A DNA stretch of 64,000 nt, from contig NC_133108.1 of NCBI RefSeq assembly GCF_022965805.1, positions 39,812,051-39,876,050 on the forward strand, read 5' to 3'. The DNA is from Primulina eburnea. Taxonomy: Eukaryota; Streptophyta; Magnoliopsida; Lamiales; Gesneriaceae. The translations under genes were made by a program, and so were the position numbers. How positions within the stretch are numbered: the stretch's first letter is position 1; each line of letters opens with the position of its first letter. Shown piece by piece: positions 1 to 11,820 of this stretch. The notes below the pieces were generated by a model, which saw nothing but the letters and a program-made list of their open reading frames with translations, was not told the origin of the DNA and made no database searches.

Positions 1-101
1 TACTTCAAAGGGCCCAAATAAATTATTTAACTAACTAAAAAGAGTAAAAATGATTTAAATTGAAAATTAAAAGGGATGAAAGTGAGAATAAGTTTCCTTC
101 C

Positions 102-3100
102 ATGAGATTGATTTCTCGCGGGTTGTTGAGGAAGCGTGCATTCATCCCGATGTACAGTTCGTGCTCCTTCTTGCACACGCATTCAACCAATCTCGAGCTC
201 TTTATTTGCCGTTGTTCGTGTGTGTAGATTCCATAGAAGATGGCAAGCTCAAGCCTTTCTTTTTTGTGCTTGTTTGTTGATCAACTACTGGTTCTTCTGT
301 TTTACTTTGAAAATGAATGGATTTTTTGGATTGGTGAATTCTTATGCGAGCTGTGATCCATCTTCTTTGCTTGTTGGGCTGTATTTTTCTGCTTCTTTTT
401 GGTGGGTTTTTTAATTTTGCCATTTTGTGAGAAATACTACATGTGAAGGAAGATTGATGCTATGGGCCGGGGGAAGGGTGATTGAGTTCGTGTGTTTTGG
501 TTGGGGAACAGGGGAAGCCTTTATCTTTTGGTTAATTATGCTCCCGCCTATGTTGGACCTGTTGAAACAAATGGCTAATGGGTTACTCCGGCTTATTTGA
601 AGTTACTAATCCAACATTTTATTGGCGGACCAGAAAATTTATCCCACGAGGGTGAGAGGAGGCCAGAGGTCTACTTCTTACATTCTGAGGGAGATATGAA
701 GTTTTGGAAAAAATTAGATGAGTTTTTTTAAAAAATGACTTGACGGAGTCACGGGGTGGCTGCCCCAGGTCTTCCCCCGATTCACTTGGTTTCTGTTTGT
801 GTGTTATGCAATTAAACGAAGTGCACATCGAATGTGGAACCACTCAGTAACTCTTGATTTTGAATGTTGGTATTGTTGATGTTCTTTTCAGGATACAAGG
901 AAGTTGAGGAGGAGGAAAAGGGTCGGCTGGTTGGCAACGTTTCCACCAGCGTGGCAACAAATTATGATCTCATGAATGAAGTGATGAGTGATGGAATGCA
1001 TAGATTATGGGAAGAAAAGTTTGTTTTCTCTTTTGATTGTTGGATGTGCTACAACATTCGCTCTTTCTTTAAATACTTTATGGTATTTATTCTAACTATA
1101 TCGGGTTTTTATTGTTCAAATGTGATTGCAGATTGGTTTCCAAATTGAATCCATTTCCAGGGACGAAACACCTTGATGTGGCAGGGGGAACTGCTGAGCT
1201 TTAAATATGGTAATAGTGTTTGATGAGTGCTGTTAGATAGATTTTTATGTGCATGAAGTAGATGAACATGGGGTTCCAGTGAAGAGCAATGGAGGGTGGA
1301 ACATCAGTGGTCTCAATTGACTACATGCTTTGCTTGTAAATCTTGTATTATGGTGTAAGTATTATTTGTTTGTTACATCTATGCAAGTAAGATTCACCCA
1401 CTAATTTTTAGGTTTTGACTGTATCAAGTTTTTTCTTTTTCTTTTTAGTTGTTACTGTTAACTGAACCTCATAAAAAGGAGATGGTATTTTGTCGCAATA
1501 TCACGTGACATTTAAAAGATTTGTGGGCTTTCCTGAAGGTTAAGCTCGTTGCATAATCATTTAGAGACGAGAAATTGTATCTTCTTGGAATTTAAAAATT
1601 ATTTGACACCTGGAGGTACTTTTTATTATATCAAAGGCATGAGTAAAGTCTCTCTTGTTTTACAGGGGATGTTGCTTGTGGGATCCTGGAATCTATCAAC
1701 AATGTTGGACACCGAGCCTTGCGAGATCATGATGATAATGTGCCTGAAGAAACTCAAATTTTTGTTTGTGATATATTGGGGGAAAAAGCGAGCTCAAGAG
1801 AGAGGTGAGTGGATGCTGTATTCTTATATTATTGTTTACTTGTCACGGTGCACTATGTGGAAAGCTTTGGTTGATGGGGTTTTCAAAATCGATATTTTAA
1901 GCAAAAAATGGTATGCTGTTATGTTTGAGGAGAGGTCACTCTAAAATTGAAACTGATTAACGATTCACTGAGGAAACTAATTATTTGTAAACTGGAGGAT
2001 ATGGAAGTGTTAGGGATGGGTCTAGAAATTTGGGACAGGGGTGAGATGGAATGAGGGATGTCAAGGTAATGCAATTAAATAAATTTTAGGAGAGCAAAAC
2101 CTTGTAGTTATATAAAAATTATATATTAAATTTCAGAGTTTTTTTTCCCAAGCTTCCTACTCGATCTATCCTTGGATGTTGTAGAGTAGACCATATAAAA
2201 TCCTTTTGAAATTCCAGTGGAATTGAAGGATAAGGATCGGCACTCCCAAGGACTTGGATTTTAATATTGAATACTAACATGTTTGTACAATACAATATTT
2301 ACATACCAAATAAGTATACGACTTTCTTTGATTATATATCAAAATTTAAGATTACCTATGTTGGCCAAGTTTTTCCAACTGTGTATTATTCTAAATGAGC
2401 ATTACCCCATATGGAATCAGGTTTTGGAGAGGATAAGTCTCTTATTTGGGTTGAAGGAGATGCAGAAGCATTACAATTTGAAGACAACTCAATGGATGGT
2501 TATACAATCGCATTTGGCATTAGGAATGTTACACACAGAGAGAAAGCTCTTGCAGAAGCTTTCAGGTTATCTTCCTCTTCATCGTCTTGTGCTCTAGTAT
2601 TACTTCATATTTTTAAAAAAAGAATCCTAGAGCTTCCTGGTAAATTGGGCGCCGTCGAATAATTTGTATGCATATTCTGATAATGTACAGCAATCTCTTG
2701 CCTTTACAGCAACAAGTGTCTACCTTTGAGGTTGGTTGAATGGGTATATCTGTATTTATCATTTTGAGCAACATTGAAATTTTTATCAAATTTTTTGTTG
2801 ACTAAAAATTATACCCTATCAGGTCTAGTTATTCTTGTTCATAAGATAGGTGTTGGCCCGTAGCGAGGTCAAGAATCTTATTCGGATTTTGGTTGGGGGA
2901 CCAAAAATCTTAAAGTTCCACGAAAGTTATTGTGTATGAAAACCTTTCTGGTATATAAGCAATTATTTTTTGGTGGGAGATTGGGGTCAACCTCTTCTGC
3001 TGGTTGTGCTCTCGTCTGCTTCCTGGAAAATACTCGATGTCTAGGAATTGAGGGCTTTCCATAGCAAGTTTTATAAGAACAAATCATTCATTCATTTTGT

Positions 3101-3265
3101 ACATGGCTTTTCTGGATGATTTGCTATCTTTTTCTCCGTTTTCAGTGAAAATTGAAACCATTCTGGTTTTTTACGCATTGGTGTGTTTTTCAGGGTCTTG
3201 AAACGGGGAGGAAAATTTCTTTGCCTTGAACTGAGCCATGTAGATCTTCCAATTTTTAAAGAGTT
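102..3265 (+). pseudogene. COQ5: COQ5-like ubiquinone C-methyltransferase pseudogene, 3'-truncated
   Basis: COQ5 is the mitochondrial SAM-dependent methylase of ubiquinone synthesis (2-methoxy-6-polyprenyl-1,4-benzoquinol methylase). The ATG at 102 opens a basic presequence (MRLISRGLLRKRAF). Exons I can place: 892-1018 (YKEVEEEEKGRLVGNV, NYDLMNEVMSDG), 1132-1193 (LVSKLNPFPG, HLDVAGGT, the SAM-binding motif), 1666-1804 (DVACGILESINNVGHRAL, ETQIFVCDI, then GKKRAQER), 2421-2565 ([32 protein letters not shown]) and 3194-3265 (VLKRGGKFLCLELSHVDLP). Several lesions are visible. The donor after 1193 reads CT instead of GT. About 17 bases are missing between VCDI and GKKRAQER, which shifts the frame. 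I find no exon-1 donor in the right phase. The whole C-terminal part (YDLYSF onwards, about 85 residues) is absent after 3265 although a good donor GTAAGT follows. Introns are retained, so this is a duplicated copy, not a processed one. A functional COQ5 presumably exists elsewhere. I am sure of the family and fairly sure that it is dead. Confidence 0.88.
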
Positions 3266-3880
3266 GTAAGTATTTCGATCATGGAGCTTACAGAAGGATT
3301 CGCTTTTCGCTCACCATTTATAAAATGTATCTTGTATCTGTTTCAAGGGGCAATAACTTTTTCCAGTTCACTCCTAGTATTTTCTTTCGTTTTGACATAT
3401 AAAAAGTCAAGTAGAGATGGATTCCTTTGCGTAATTAAGGGAAAATTGTAATGTTATGTTTTGGTCCTTTAACTTGTAAACGTTTGGTTTCATCCGATAA
3501 CTTGGATTTTTTTTGGCCTTTTTTTGTCTGAAACGACTAAATTAATCAATATTATTTTTTTTAGCATTGATGTTATCTTAAATGACATGTGCGTCAATGT
3601 ATTAATATTATATTATGAACAAAAGCTCACAGAACTTAATCATTGATATAACACTATTTTATTGAATATATGGTATTAAAACATAAGAGTAATATTGCTC
3701 TAGATATACTACCTTAACTATTTAGAGCACCCACATTGGTGTTTTAATGAGTAATTATTAATACCAATTAATATTCATGCATCAATGTGGATATATAGAT
3801 TATTAATTTTGGATGTCATGTCGGCATGAAAACTCATCAGTATTAATCTCATTAATTAACGTACTTTTTTTTTAAAAAAA

Positions 3881-3920
<40 letters not shown>

Positions 3921-4576
3921 ATTTATTTATTTATTCTTTTAGTTTTGTTCTGAAAAAATAAATCTTTCCAAAAAAGCCAACTGTTTTTTCATTTTTAATA
4001 ATATTTTAATAAATATTGAAATTAAGTTATTTTTAAAATAATAATACTATTTATTTTCCATAATATTTATGGTAAATTTTTAAACAAAATTAGAAAGATA
4101 TTTAATTAATATAAAATTAAAAAAATGAATAAGTGTAAGACCTATAAATAATGAAGTTGATATTAAATGTATATGCATATTAATAATGAGAAAATGTTAA
4201 TATAATAATTATATGGTTCGCGGAAATCATGGTTTTTGAAGAGATGGAAGGTTAATAACAAAGATAGATTAATGACTATAGATGCGGATGCCGTTATACG
4301 GTATTACATAAGCAATTTAAAATATATGCATATATATTTTAAATAATAATTATTAAGATTTCAAATATCGAGATTTTATTGATGCTATGCGGAAGTAATA
4401 CAGGTGTTCAGTTACGATTTGATTCGATTTTAGATAAAATTCGAATCAAGTCATATTATATTGCCTTGCAAAATTTCAAACCAAACTATGAAAACATGAA
4501 AACGACCAAGCTCTAATTTGTTCATATCTCTAATATTTATATTTATCTTCGTAAACAAAAAAAGATTATCATCTTA
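3266..4576. other. gene-free AT-rich stretch after the truncated COQ5 copy
   Basis: No coding signal is visible. The stretch includes an (AT)n run (3882-3919) and repeat-like text near 3723 (AGAGCACCCACATTGG), which resembles the ends of plant MITEs. The missing COQ5 exons are not here. Confidence 0.5.
3882..3919. repeat. (AT)n microsatellite
   Basis: About 19 uninterrupted AT units, seen directly. Confidence 0.95.
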
Positions 4577-5084
4577 GGTCATCTCCAACCTAAAACTATA
4601 TTTTAAATTAACTCTATTTTAGAATAGTGCACTTTATGACTTTTACTCCAAATATAATATTTATCTTCAACTCATCTACTTCAAATTTTATTCCAAAAAA
4701 AATATTCACAGAATATTCTTTTTTATTTGATTTATTTAATTTTTTTCTTATTATCTATTTTTAAAATTTAGTGATATAATTATATTTATATTTTATATTT
4801 GATATAATTAATATTATATTATTAATAATTACGATAATATTATTAAAACAAGTAATATATTATTGAAATCTATATTATATGAATTGAAAAAGAAATAATT
4901 GAGACCCGATGCAATAAAATTAATATATGACATTAAAGTAAATAATATATTACAAATACAATTTCAAATATTTGAACGACCTTATTCATCGATAATTTAC
5001 CAATTAGAGCATTTTGCAATGTATAATGGGCGTCTTTGTCTTTTTTTTTGTTTTTTTTATATCGAGCGAGAAATTCACGAAATC

Positions 5085-5450
5085 TGATATGCTCATTGAC
5101 ATCTATTTTCTACTATTGGAGTCGGTGCTTCTCTAGCATCTTGAATTGGTGCACTAAGATCACGTTCATCTTCGATTATCATATTGTACATTGTAATACA
5201 TGCTTTCATTATATTATTCATATGATTTTTCTTCCAACTACGTGCTGGAGAGGCCACAATCGCAAATCGTTATTGAAGAATGCCAAATAAACGCTCAACA
5301 TCTTTCCCGCATGACTCTTGTTTCATCAGAAAAATACTGCTTCTTTGGATCACACGGATCATGGATAGTTTGCACAATAGTTGACTATTTCGGATAAATA
5401 CTATCAGCTAAATAATATCATGTGTCATATTCTTTTGTTCAAATAGTATA
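5085..5450 (-). pseudogene. PIF/Harbinger transposase (ALP1-like) relic
   Basis: On the minus strand, in shifting frames, I read fragments typical of plant PIF/Harbinger DDE transposases and their ALP1-like relatives: YYLADSIYPK, then VQTIHDPCDPKKQYF, then a piece equivalent to ERLFGILQ, then SWKKNHMNNIMKACIT, and finally an equivalent of MIIEDERDLSAPIQDA. The order is that of the C-terminal half of the DDE nuclease domain. Stops and frameshifts break it several times, so it encodes nothing. The sequence GGTCATCTCCAACC at 4577, preceded by TTA, could be the left inverted repeat of the parent element, but I cannot match a right end. Harbinger-type elements with 3-bp duplications occur nearby (6529, 10099, 12937). 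Confidence 0.75.
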
Positions 5451-5544
5451 ATGAGTTGGATGAGCAATTCATTGTGCAAGATTGGATAATAGACTGATAG
5501 ATGAGTTTGGAACGGTACAGATCGATAAAACGGCACGGAACAGA

Positions 5545-5576
5545 ACTTTAAATATATATATATATATATATATATA
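5545..5576. repeat. (TA)n microsatellite
   Basis: A short run of TA units inside AT-rich repeat DNA. Confidence 0.85.
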
Positions 5577-6528
5577 ATCTATTTAAAATTTAATTAAATA
5601 AAAGAGATTTTGACTTTTTTAAATAGAGGAAATGATAAATCCATGGTTTCAGACTATGCTACAATCTTAAAAAATTGGGTCGAGTACTCGAGATGGGTCG
5701 AGCTCTTTGTTCGGGTCGATCTCGATCCACTCTTCAGACCCAGAGCTCGACCCTCTCCTCGACCCATTATTCTTCTTTTTTTTTCCTATTTTTTATATAT
5801 ATCTAATTATTAAATTAATATAATAAGATCATATATTTTTATATAAATAATATTTATAATTTTTGATATAAATATTTATAATTATAAAAAAACAAAAAAA
5901 ATATTTAAAAAAAATTCCTCAGCACCAAATGTGGCGCAGATGTCCAAATAGGTCTAATTTGGAGCTCTGCACCAATTTGGCGGACAATTCTATCCTACTC
6001 CGGGAGATTTACTCCCTGCCACTAAATAATATATATATGTATATCATTTAAAAATAACTACAATAATTTTATTAGCGTTTATAAATGGGTAGAACATATA
6101 ATTTCTTATAATAATTAAATTTTAAAATATTGATTTTTTACATTTCATATGATTCTACCACAAAAATAAGAATAATAGAAATGAAAATCTCAAACCTCAA
6201 AGTTTTACTATCAAACAAAAATTTCACGTAATTTTTAAATATAAAATATTAAGTTTTAAATTTTGAGAATAATAATAATAATATAATGATATAACACATG
6301 TTATATACATTAAACGAAATTAGTTTAATGATTAGTTTGGTTGATTTTGGTTAAAGTAGTGTGAAATGTAATAATAATAATAAAAAAAAAACACGCATAA
6401 GAAAAAAAAAGTAAAGGGGAGTACATCACCTGGTGTATGATAGAATTGGCCTAATTTGGCGTAGAGATAATAGTGTAGCTCTATTGGAGGAAACCCCAAC
6501 ATCAAAATAGTCTTTAGTTTTTTACTTA

Positions 6529-7119
6529 GGGGGCGTTTGGTTTGAGGGATAAGGGGGGATAATTTTTTTTATCCTACTTAGTCAGCTGTTTGGTACGCGT
6601 GATTATTTAACCTACTCAATCCCTCCTATGAATGATTAAGTTATATTAGGTAGGTTAAAATAATACCTCCTCACCCCCTAAGATTATTTATCCCACTCTT
6701 AATACCTCCTATTTTTCCAATTTTACCCTTCTCTTATATTCAAACTCACCACCACTTCCCGCCACCGACCGCCGCCGCCGCCGGCCGACCACCGCCTGAA
6801 CGCCGTCCACCGGCCGGCCGCCGCTGACTCTGCCGACCGTTTCCGGCCGCCGCCGAACCGCCGACCACTGGCAGGCCGCCGCTGAAGCCGCCGGCCGTTT
6901 TCTCCGGCCGGTCGTTTGTCGCCGTCACCGTCGCCGCCGCCGCGAAGGAGAAGGGCAATTTTGTCTTTTCATCAAAAAATTCAAAATTATCCTACACTTA
7001 AAAATCTTACCAAACACAATATTATTTTACACCATATATTACAATCAAACCACAATCATTTTCTTTATCATTTACATACTAATCATTAGTTTATCCTATC
7101 CTTCAAACCAAACGCAGCC
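6529..7119. mobile_element. Tourist/Harbinger-like MITE with TTA target duplication
   Basis: The ends are inverted repeats: GGGGGCGTTTGGTTTGAGGG on the left and CCTTCAAACCAAACGCAGCC on the right. TTA flanks both ends (6526-6528 and 7120-7122), the 3-bp duplication expected for PIF/Harbinger transposition. At 591 bp it has no transposase and would need one in trans. Its middle (about 6752-6948) is an unusual GC-rich block of CCG/GCC units. Confidence 0.8.
6752..6948. repeat. GC-rich CCG/GCC low-complexity block inside the MITE
   Basis: About 200 bp of imperfect CCGCCG, GGCCGG and CCGCCGAC units, strongly GC-rich against an AT-rich background. The minus-strand reading frame across it (Gly/Ala/Pro-rich) has no recognisable domain and looks like a by-product of composition. 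Confidence 0.8.
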
Positions 7120-7210
7120 TTACTAACTAAAAACTGACTTCACTTCTCTTGATAAGTTTATTAGTTTTAATCAACTTTTTCACGTCTCCAAAATTGTCAT
7201 ATTATTTATA

Positions 7211-7393
7211 TGGCAAAAATTTATGTGAGACGGTCTCACGAGTCGTATTTGTGAAATGAGTCTCTTATTTGGGTCACCCATTAAAAAATATTACTTTTTA
7301 TGCTAACAATATTACTTTTTATTGTGAATATGAGTAGGGTTGACCCGTCTCACAGATTATAACCAATGGTCTCACATGTGACCCACTCTGTTT
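7211..7393 (+). repeat. GAGACGGTCTCAC foldback repeat, copy 1
   Basis: A ~170-bp repeat with palindromic ends: TGTGAGACGGTCTCACGAG at the left, a centre reading TATTACTTTTTATGCTAA, then GGGTTGACCCGTCTCAC and a right end near GGTCTCACATGTGACC. The same order recurs about ten times in this window. It carries no coding sequence, so it is a MITE or other foldback element moved in trans. This copy is full length but its right palindrome has decayed. Confidence 0.85.
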
Positions 7394-9830
7394 ATATTTA
7401 TATTATAGTAACAACTGGGGTAAACTTACTTTCAACATTGGGCTTCCATCGTTCAACGATAAAGTACGTAACAGTATTGGAAAGTATTATTAACATTTAG
7501 AGTAGTTTTTTTTTTTTAAGACATTCTCATGAATTTATTTATTTTTTGATCTGATTTATGTTTTAAATAAAAATTAATATTTTTAATATAAAATGTAATA
7601 CTCTTTAATCGAATCAGATTAAATATTCACAAAATAGATCTCACGATAGTTTTTGTTTAATAATTAATTATGAAGTTGTCTATAAATTTATGTACCACCC
7701 AGCTCGTATTAGACGTACCAGTCGCGTACTGCTCTATTGTTATCTATAAAGTCAAATCTTGAATTTAATATTTTAGAATTCCGTGTACCAGTTGCGTGTT
7801 TTGAATTACACTAATTTATAACAAATTTTAATTACTTTGGAAAAACATAAATTTAATTTTATATTAATACTTTTATTTTTTTTTCATATGTTAATATGAA
7901 AATTAAATATCATGATATTATTTAAATGATCTTATCGTTAGTTATTAAAAGCTCCTCTTCAAATTCCAATTTTTAAATATTCAAAGTTAGCAATTAAAAT
8001 TAGCAATAAGTACTCTATTGTTCAGTACTACTATAAACATATGATATTTTTTAAATCAATTTTTTTGCTATTTTGATATCCATGTTATTGAATTTCATTT
8101 TTGGTTGTGTATCTTCTATTTTTTCGTAATTTAATTTTTTTCAATCTAAAATGTTAGTTTGTTACTATACACATTAGCACCATATCATTATGTCACATCA
8201 GCGTCACATCAGAATAAAATAAATAATGTAAGGTATATGCAAAATCATATTTTTTATCCATATTATATTTGATTGAATACAATAGAATAGTTATATTTCA
8301 TATCAAACTTAATTTTCTTGCATTATAGGTTATATTTTTTATCGTTTTATTTTGTTTACTAATTGTTTTAGGTTAAATACAAAAGATTAATACAAAATTA
8401 TAACAAATTTAAAAAATAATTACTCTAATTATGTGGTTTCTCATTAAAATTGCCACCACACCATATTATCTGATGTAATTTAATGTTTTTTAAACCGTTG
8501 GTTTTTTGCAAAAAAAAATTGAACATGACTGTGTTGTACAATTCGATTCGGTCGGTTTGGACATTTTTTTTTATAAATTTTGATCATCCCTAAATAAATA
8601 TATTGGTTGAGATAATAAAAATATGTATACATATTTACGTTTAGCATTAAACTTTATAAATTCAAAATTAATACACACTATGGTACACATAGTGTCATAT
8701 AATTTTGGGAAAAACAAATTTGATTTGGTTAGAGCTCGTGAATAAATATAGTATTTACGAAAAAATATTTTGTTTGAAAACGAAATAATTTATTGATGTG
8801 ACCAGGTAAAAATAGGTGTAAGATGTGTGAGTAATTTCACGGGATCGGATTATGAAAATGATGAGGGATGAGAGCACAGCGAGATGTGTCCAAACCAGGG
8901 ATTTTTCTCTCGAGAACATCCAGTGTTGACGTGCAAACACGAAGATAACCACATGAATGAGCGTCGGAGGGATATCCGATGTGGCCAATCCGATCAACAG
9001 GTAAACGAAAATAACTAATGTAGCTAAAAGAATGGTATATAAGTGATGTATATTTTAGAGGATAAATGATATGTGCAAGATATATATATCAAGAATGCCT
9101 TAATGTTTAAACATACATGATATTTGTAGAAGAAAGTCGATGATAACTTTGTTTTCAGTGCCCACTTATTAATTATGGCAAGACGGTTGCTCATACCCTG
9201 CTTTTCTGACACGCCAAACTATCTCTTTCGGCTTTCGACTTGTCAAATCCATGCGATTTTCTATTTTTGTGCATTCGAGTGAGATGTTATTATCAAGTAA
9301 CTCGAGTAGAAAACCATTACCCGAGATCTCGTCTGGAAGCCCGAGTTTTTGGTGTCTCGGACATTCATTTGCCCGACTATTTGTCGGATTGATCGAAAAC
9401 TTCTCATAACCTGATCCATCACTCGGGATCATCTAATATCCATGACCTCGGCCTGCTGGGTATCATTTATAAGAACTACTCAAATACTCGATTATCTAAA
9501 GTGATTTCATAAATGATACTCGATTATTTTTATTAGTTCAAGACTGAAATTGAAACGTAGCTGATTTTATAAGAAGATATTTTGACTGCTTCCTTGCATG
9601 TGAAAATTAATACACTAGTTGACTTGATAACAATTGTTAATATTTATTTAATCGCTCGATAATTATCAACTCATCTAGGTAATTCTTATTTTTTTTCCCC
9701 TAATATTCTATATATAGTATTTCTCCAAACCGTAAATAGCATGTGTTTTAAAATCGGACCGGACTTTCGTAATTTTTTTTCTAATATTCTATATATAGCA
9801 CATCTCCAATTTTCTCTCAACCATAAATAG
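7394..9830. other. gene-free AT-rich stretch
   Basis: No gene found. Two minus-strand open frames (8755-8997 and 9169-9432) are free of stops but match nothing I recognise and have no obvious splice partners. The text is less AT-rich at 8850-9000 and 9180-9450, which could be the remains of an old element or exon. Confidence 0.4.
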
Positions 9831-9860
9831 CAAGTGTTTCAAAAGCAGATCGAACCGATC
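9701..9860. repeat. 81-bp tandem duplication at the left edge of a hAT-like element
   Basis: The text TAATATTCTATATATAG begins at 9701 and again at 9782. Each copy runs on through AAATAGCA and a hAT-like end (CATGTGTTTTAAAATC, then CAAGTGTTTCAAAAGC). The duplicated unit therefore joins flanking DNA with the element's terminal repeat. Confidence 0.7.
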
Positions 9861-10011
9861 TATTTTAGATAAATCAAGAACCGGCCACGGGTCTAGTCCT
9901 AGTCAAAAAATCGTTTTAACCATCAAATTGGTCAATGATCGGTTACACCAGTTGTGAATCGATTAAAGCTAGTCCAATCAGTTCGTTACTTTTTTATTTT
10001 TTAAGATAAAA

Positions 10012-10885
10012 TCTTGTGTGAGACAGTCTCACGAATCGTATTTTGTGAGAGATATTTTATTTGGGTCATCCATGAAAAAATATTACTTTTTATGCTAAGG
10101 CATGGTTTGGTACATGGGATAAGGGAGTGATTGATAAATAATCCTCTTTATCCCATGTTTGGTACATTTTTAAAAAGTTCATGATAATATCATGGGCCCT
10201 TGATAAATAATTTTTTAGAAGGATAACATATCCCTTCTATTAGGTGTGATAATTTTAGTCTAATGATAAAATACACTACAAATAACTTAATTCTTCTCAA
10301 TTTATAAATGATTTTTATAAATCTATGCTAGTAGGTATAAATTAAAATCAAATAAATATTTTATTTATTTTTATATATTATATAGTATGATAATTATATA
10401 AATGAATTTGAGATAATTATATAAATAATTTTTATAAATCTCTATAAAATTATTAGTATCACTCGATTAACCTTAAAAATTGATATTTGACTTGACTCAC
10501 AAAATCAAGAGCTCAATTATCATATTATATAATATATAAAATTAGGTAAAAATAAATAAATCGTGCAAGCACTATCGACGCATGAACATATAAAAAATAT
10601 GAACTCAAGCAACAACTTTGAAATTATAAAATTTATTATGATAAGGTTAATTTTGTCATTACAATCTAATATATAAATTTAATCACTCTTATTAAAATCA
10701 TACCAAACATTAAATATAATATCATACCTCTTATTTATCCTTAACTTATCCTTATATTATATATCACATGTTTATCCTATCATGTGTACCAAACTATGCC
10801 TAAGAGTATTACTTTTTATTGTGAATATCGGTAGGGTTGACTCGTCTCACAAATAAAGATTCGTGAGACCGTCTCACAAGAGATC
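10012..10885 (+). mobile_element. GAGACGGTCTCAC foldback repeat, copy 2, split by a MITE
   Basis: The left half (GTGAGACAGTCTCACGAATC to TTTTTATGCTAA) ends at 10098. The right half (GAGTATTACTTTTTATTG to GAGACCGTCTCACAAGAG) resumes after 10803. Removing 10099-10803 restores the usual TATGCTAAGAGTATTAC centre of this family exactly, so both the empty site and the insertion can be read. Confidence 0.9.
10099..10800 (+). mobile_element. Harbinger-like MITE, TAA target duplication, copy A
   Basis: Ends are GGCATGGTTTGGTACATGGG and CATGTGTACCAAACTATGCC, an inverted repeat of about 20 bp. TAA is duplicated on both sides (10096-10098, 10801-10803) at a point where other copies of the host repeat have a single TAA. 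Size 702 bp, no coding sequence. A relative in the opposite orientation lies at 12937-13627. Confidence 0.9.
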
Positions 10886-11606
10886 TACTTTTTTTTTGAA
10901 ATTTGATTATTTTTTAATATTTTTTTAATTTGATTATATTTTTAATTATATATTTTATTATATGGATATCGAACTTTATTAAAAATATTATTTTTTGTAG
11001 TATTAAAACTTATTTTGATTTATTTTTATCTAAATAATATAGAAATAAATTTTTTTGATTATATATTTTGTTTAAATTTTAAACATTGATATATATATAT
11101 ATATATATATAATTATTTTTATACATATTTATGATATTTAAATTTAAAATATATTATTTGCTATATTATATTATTATTTTATATAATATAACGAATTTTC
11201 AGTCCGGTCGATTGAACCGTATATAAAGTAGACCGCTTCGATCACCGATCCAATTGTAAAAACATTGGTGTTGAGCATACATAAATCATGAAGATCTACA
11301 CATAGATTCCAGGTTTAAAATATTAGTTCAGCTAAAGTTATTAAAATGGATGTTTAATGGTTTTTAAAAGGTTAAATACGGTATTTACATATAACAACTT
11401 CAGTTAAATTAGAATGAATTTGAAAGAATTGTTATACGTGACACTCGATTGGACGCATAGCGTCATTATTTTCAAATATTATAAACTTGTCAACCACTTG
11501 CTTTATTTAGTTAGCGAAATTTTATGGTAATGCTAATTAAATATGTAAAGGCATGTAACTTTTAATTTATAAAAAATGTAAGATTAAAGATTTGCCGTCT
11601 TATTAA

Positions 11607-11820
11607 AAATTATAGTTGGTAGTATCAGTGTAACTCAAATATTTTAAATCGTACAGCAGTTCAAATACAACGGTTTGATCGTTATTACAGCAGAGACAAT
11701 TATTGCACATAATAATGATCTCAATCTCAATAATTGCACTCATTGTAGTCAATGTGAATCGAACCAGTGAACTTGAGTCTATTACCGATTATTGTATTGA
11801 GCGCTTGTCGTTTTACCAAA
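11607..11820 (-). mobile_element. degenerate TRIM relic, related to the one at 27968
   Basis: The text aligns by eye with the complete TRIM at 27968-28299. It has an LTR-like part (ATATTTTAAATCGTACAGC, then GACAATTATTGCAC), a short middle (CTCAATAATTGCACTCATTG, then CTTGAGTCTATTACCGATTA in the primer-site position) and the start of a second LTR (GAGCGCTTGTCGTTTTACC) cut off by an (AT) run. The primer-binding site has mutated and one LTR is incomplete. Confidence 0.65.

Larger units (their letters stand above)
9831..11267. mobile_element. hAT-like non-autonomous element (CCGGTT family), interrupted by nested insertions
   Basis: The left end CAAGTGTTTCAAAAGC and right end AATTGTAAAAACATTG form an imperfect inverted repeat. 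The subterminal text (GAACCGATC, CCGGCC at the left; CCGGTCGATTGAACCG at the right) matches the family of the cleaner element at 51179-51808. No target duplication survives. It contains the foldback repeat at 10012-10885, which itself contains a MITE. Removing both gives an element of roughly 560 bp, close to the 630 bp of its relative. Confidence 0.65.

Noticed and set aside
102..3265. Functional COQ5 gene
   Set aside because: A broken donor, a frameshifting deletion and the missing 3' exons make a working protein implausible.
4577..6500. A single complete Harbinger element
   Set aside because: The left end GGTCATCTCCAACC is plausible but I cannot find a matching right end, so only the transposase relic is reported.
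6746..6958. Gly/Ala-rich minus-strand frame
   Set aside because: Product of the GC-rich core of a MITE; low complexity with no splice or start context.
8755..9432. Possible minus-strand exons
   Set aside because: Open but short, no homology recognised, and no consistent splice partners; left as part of the gene-free stretch.
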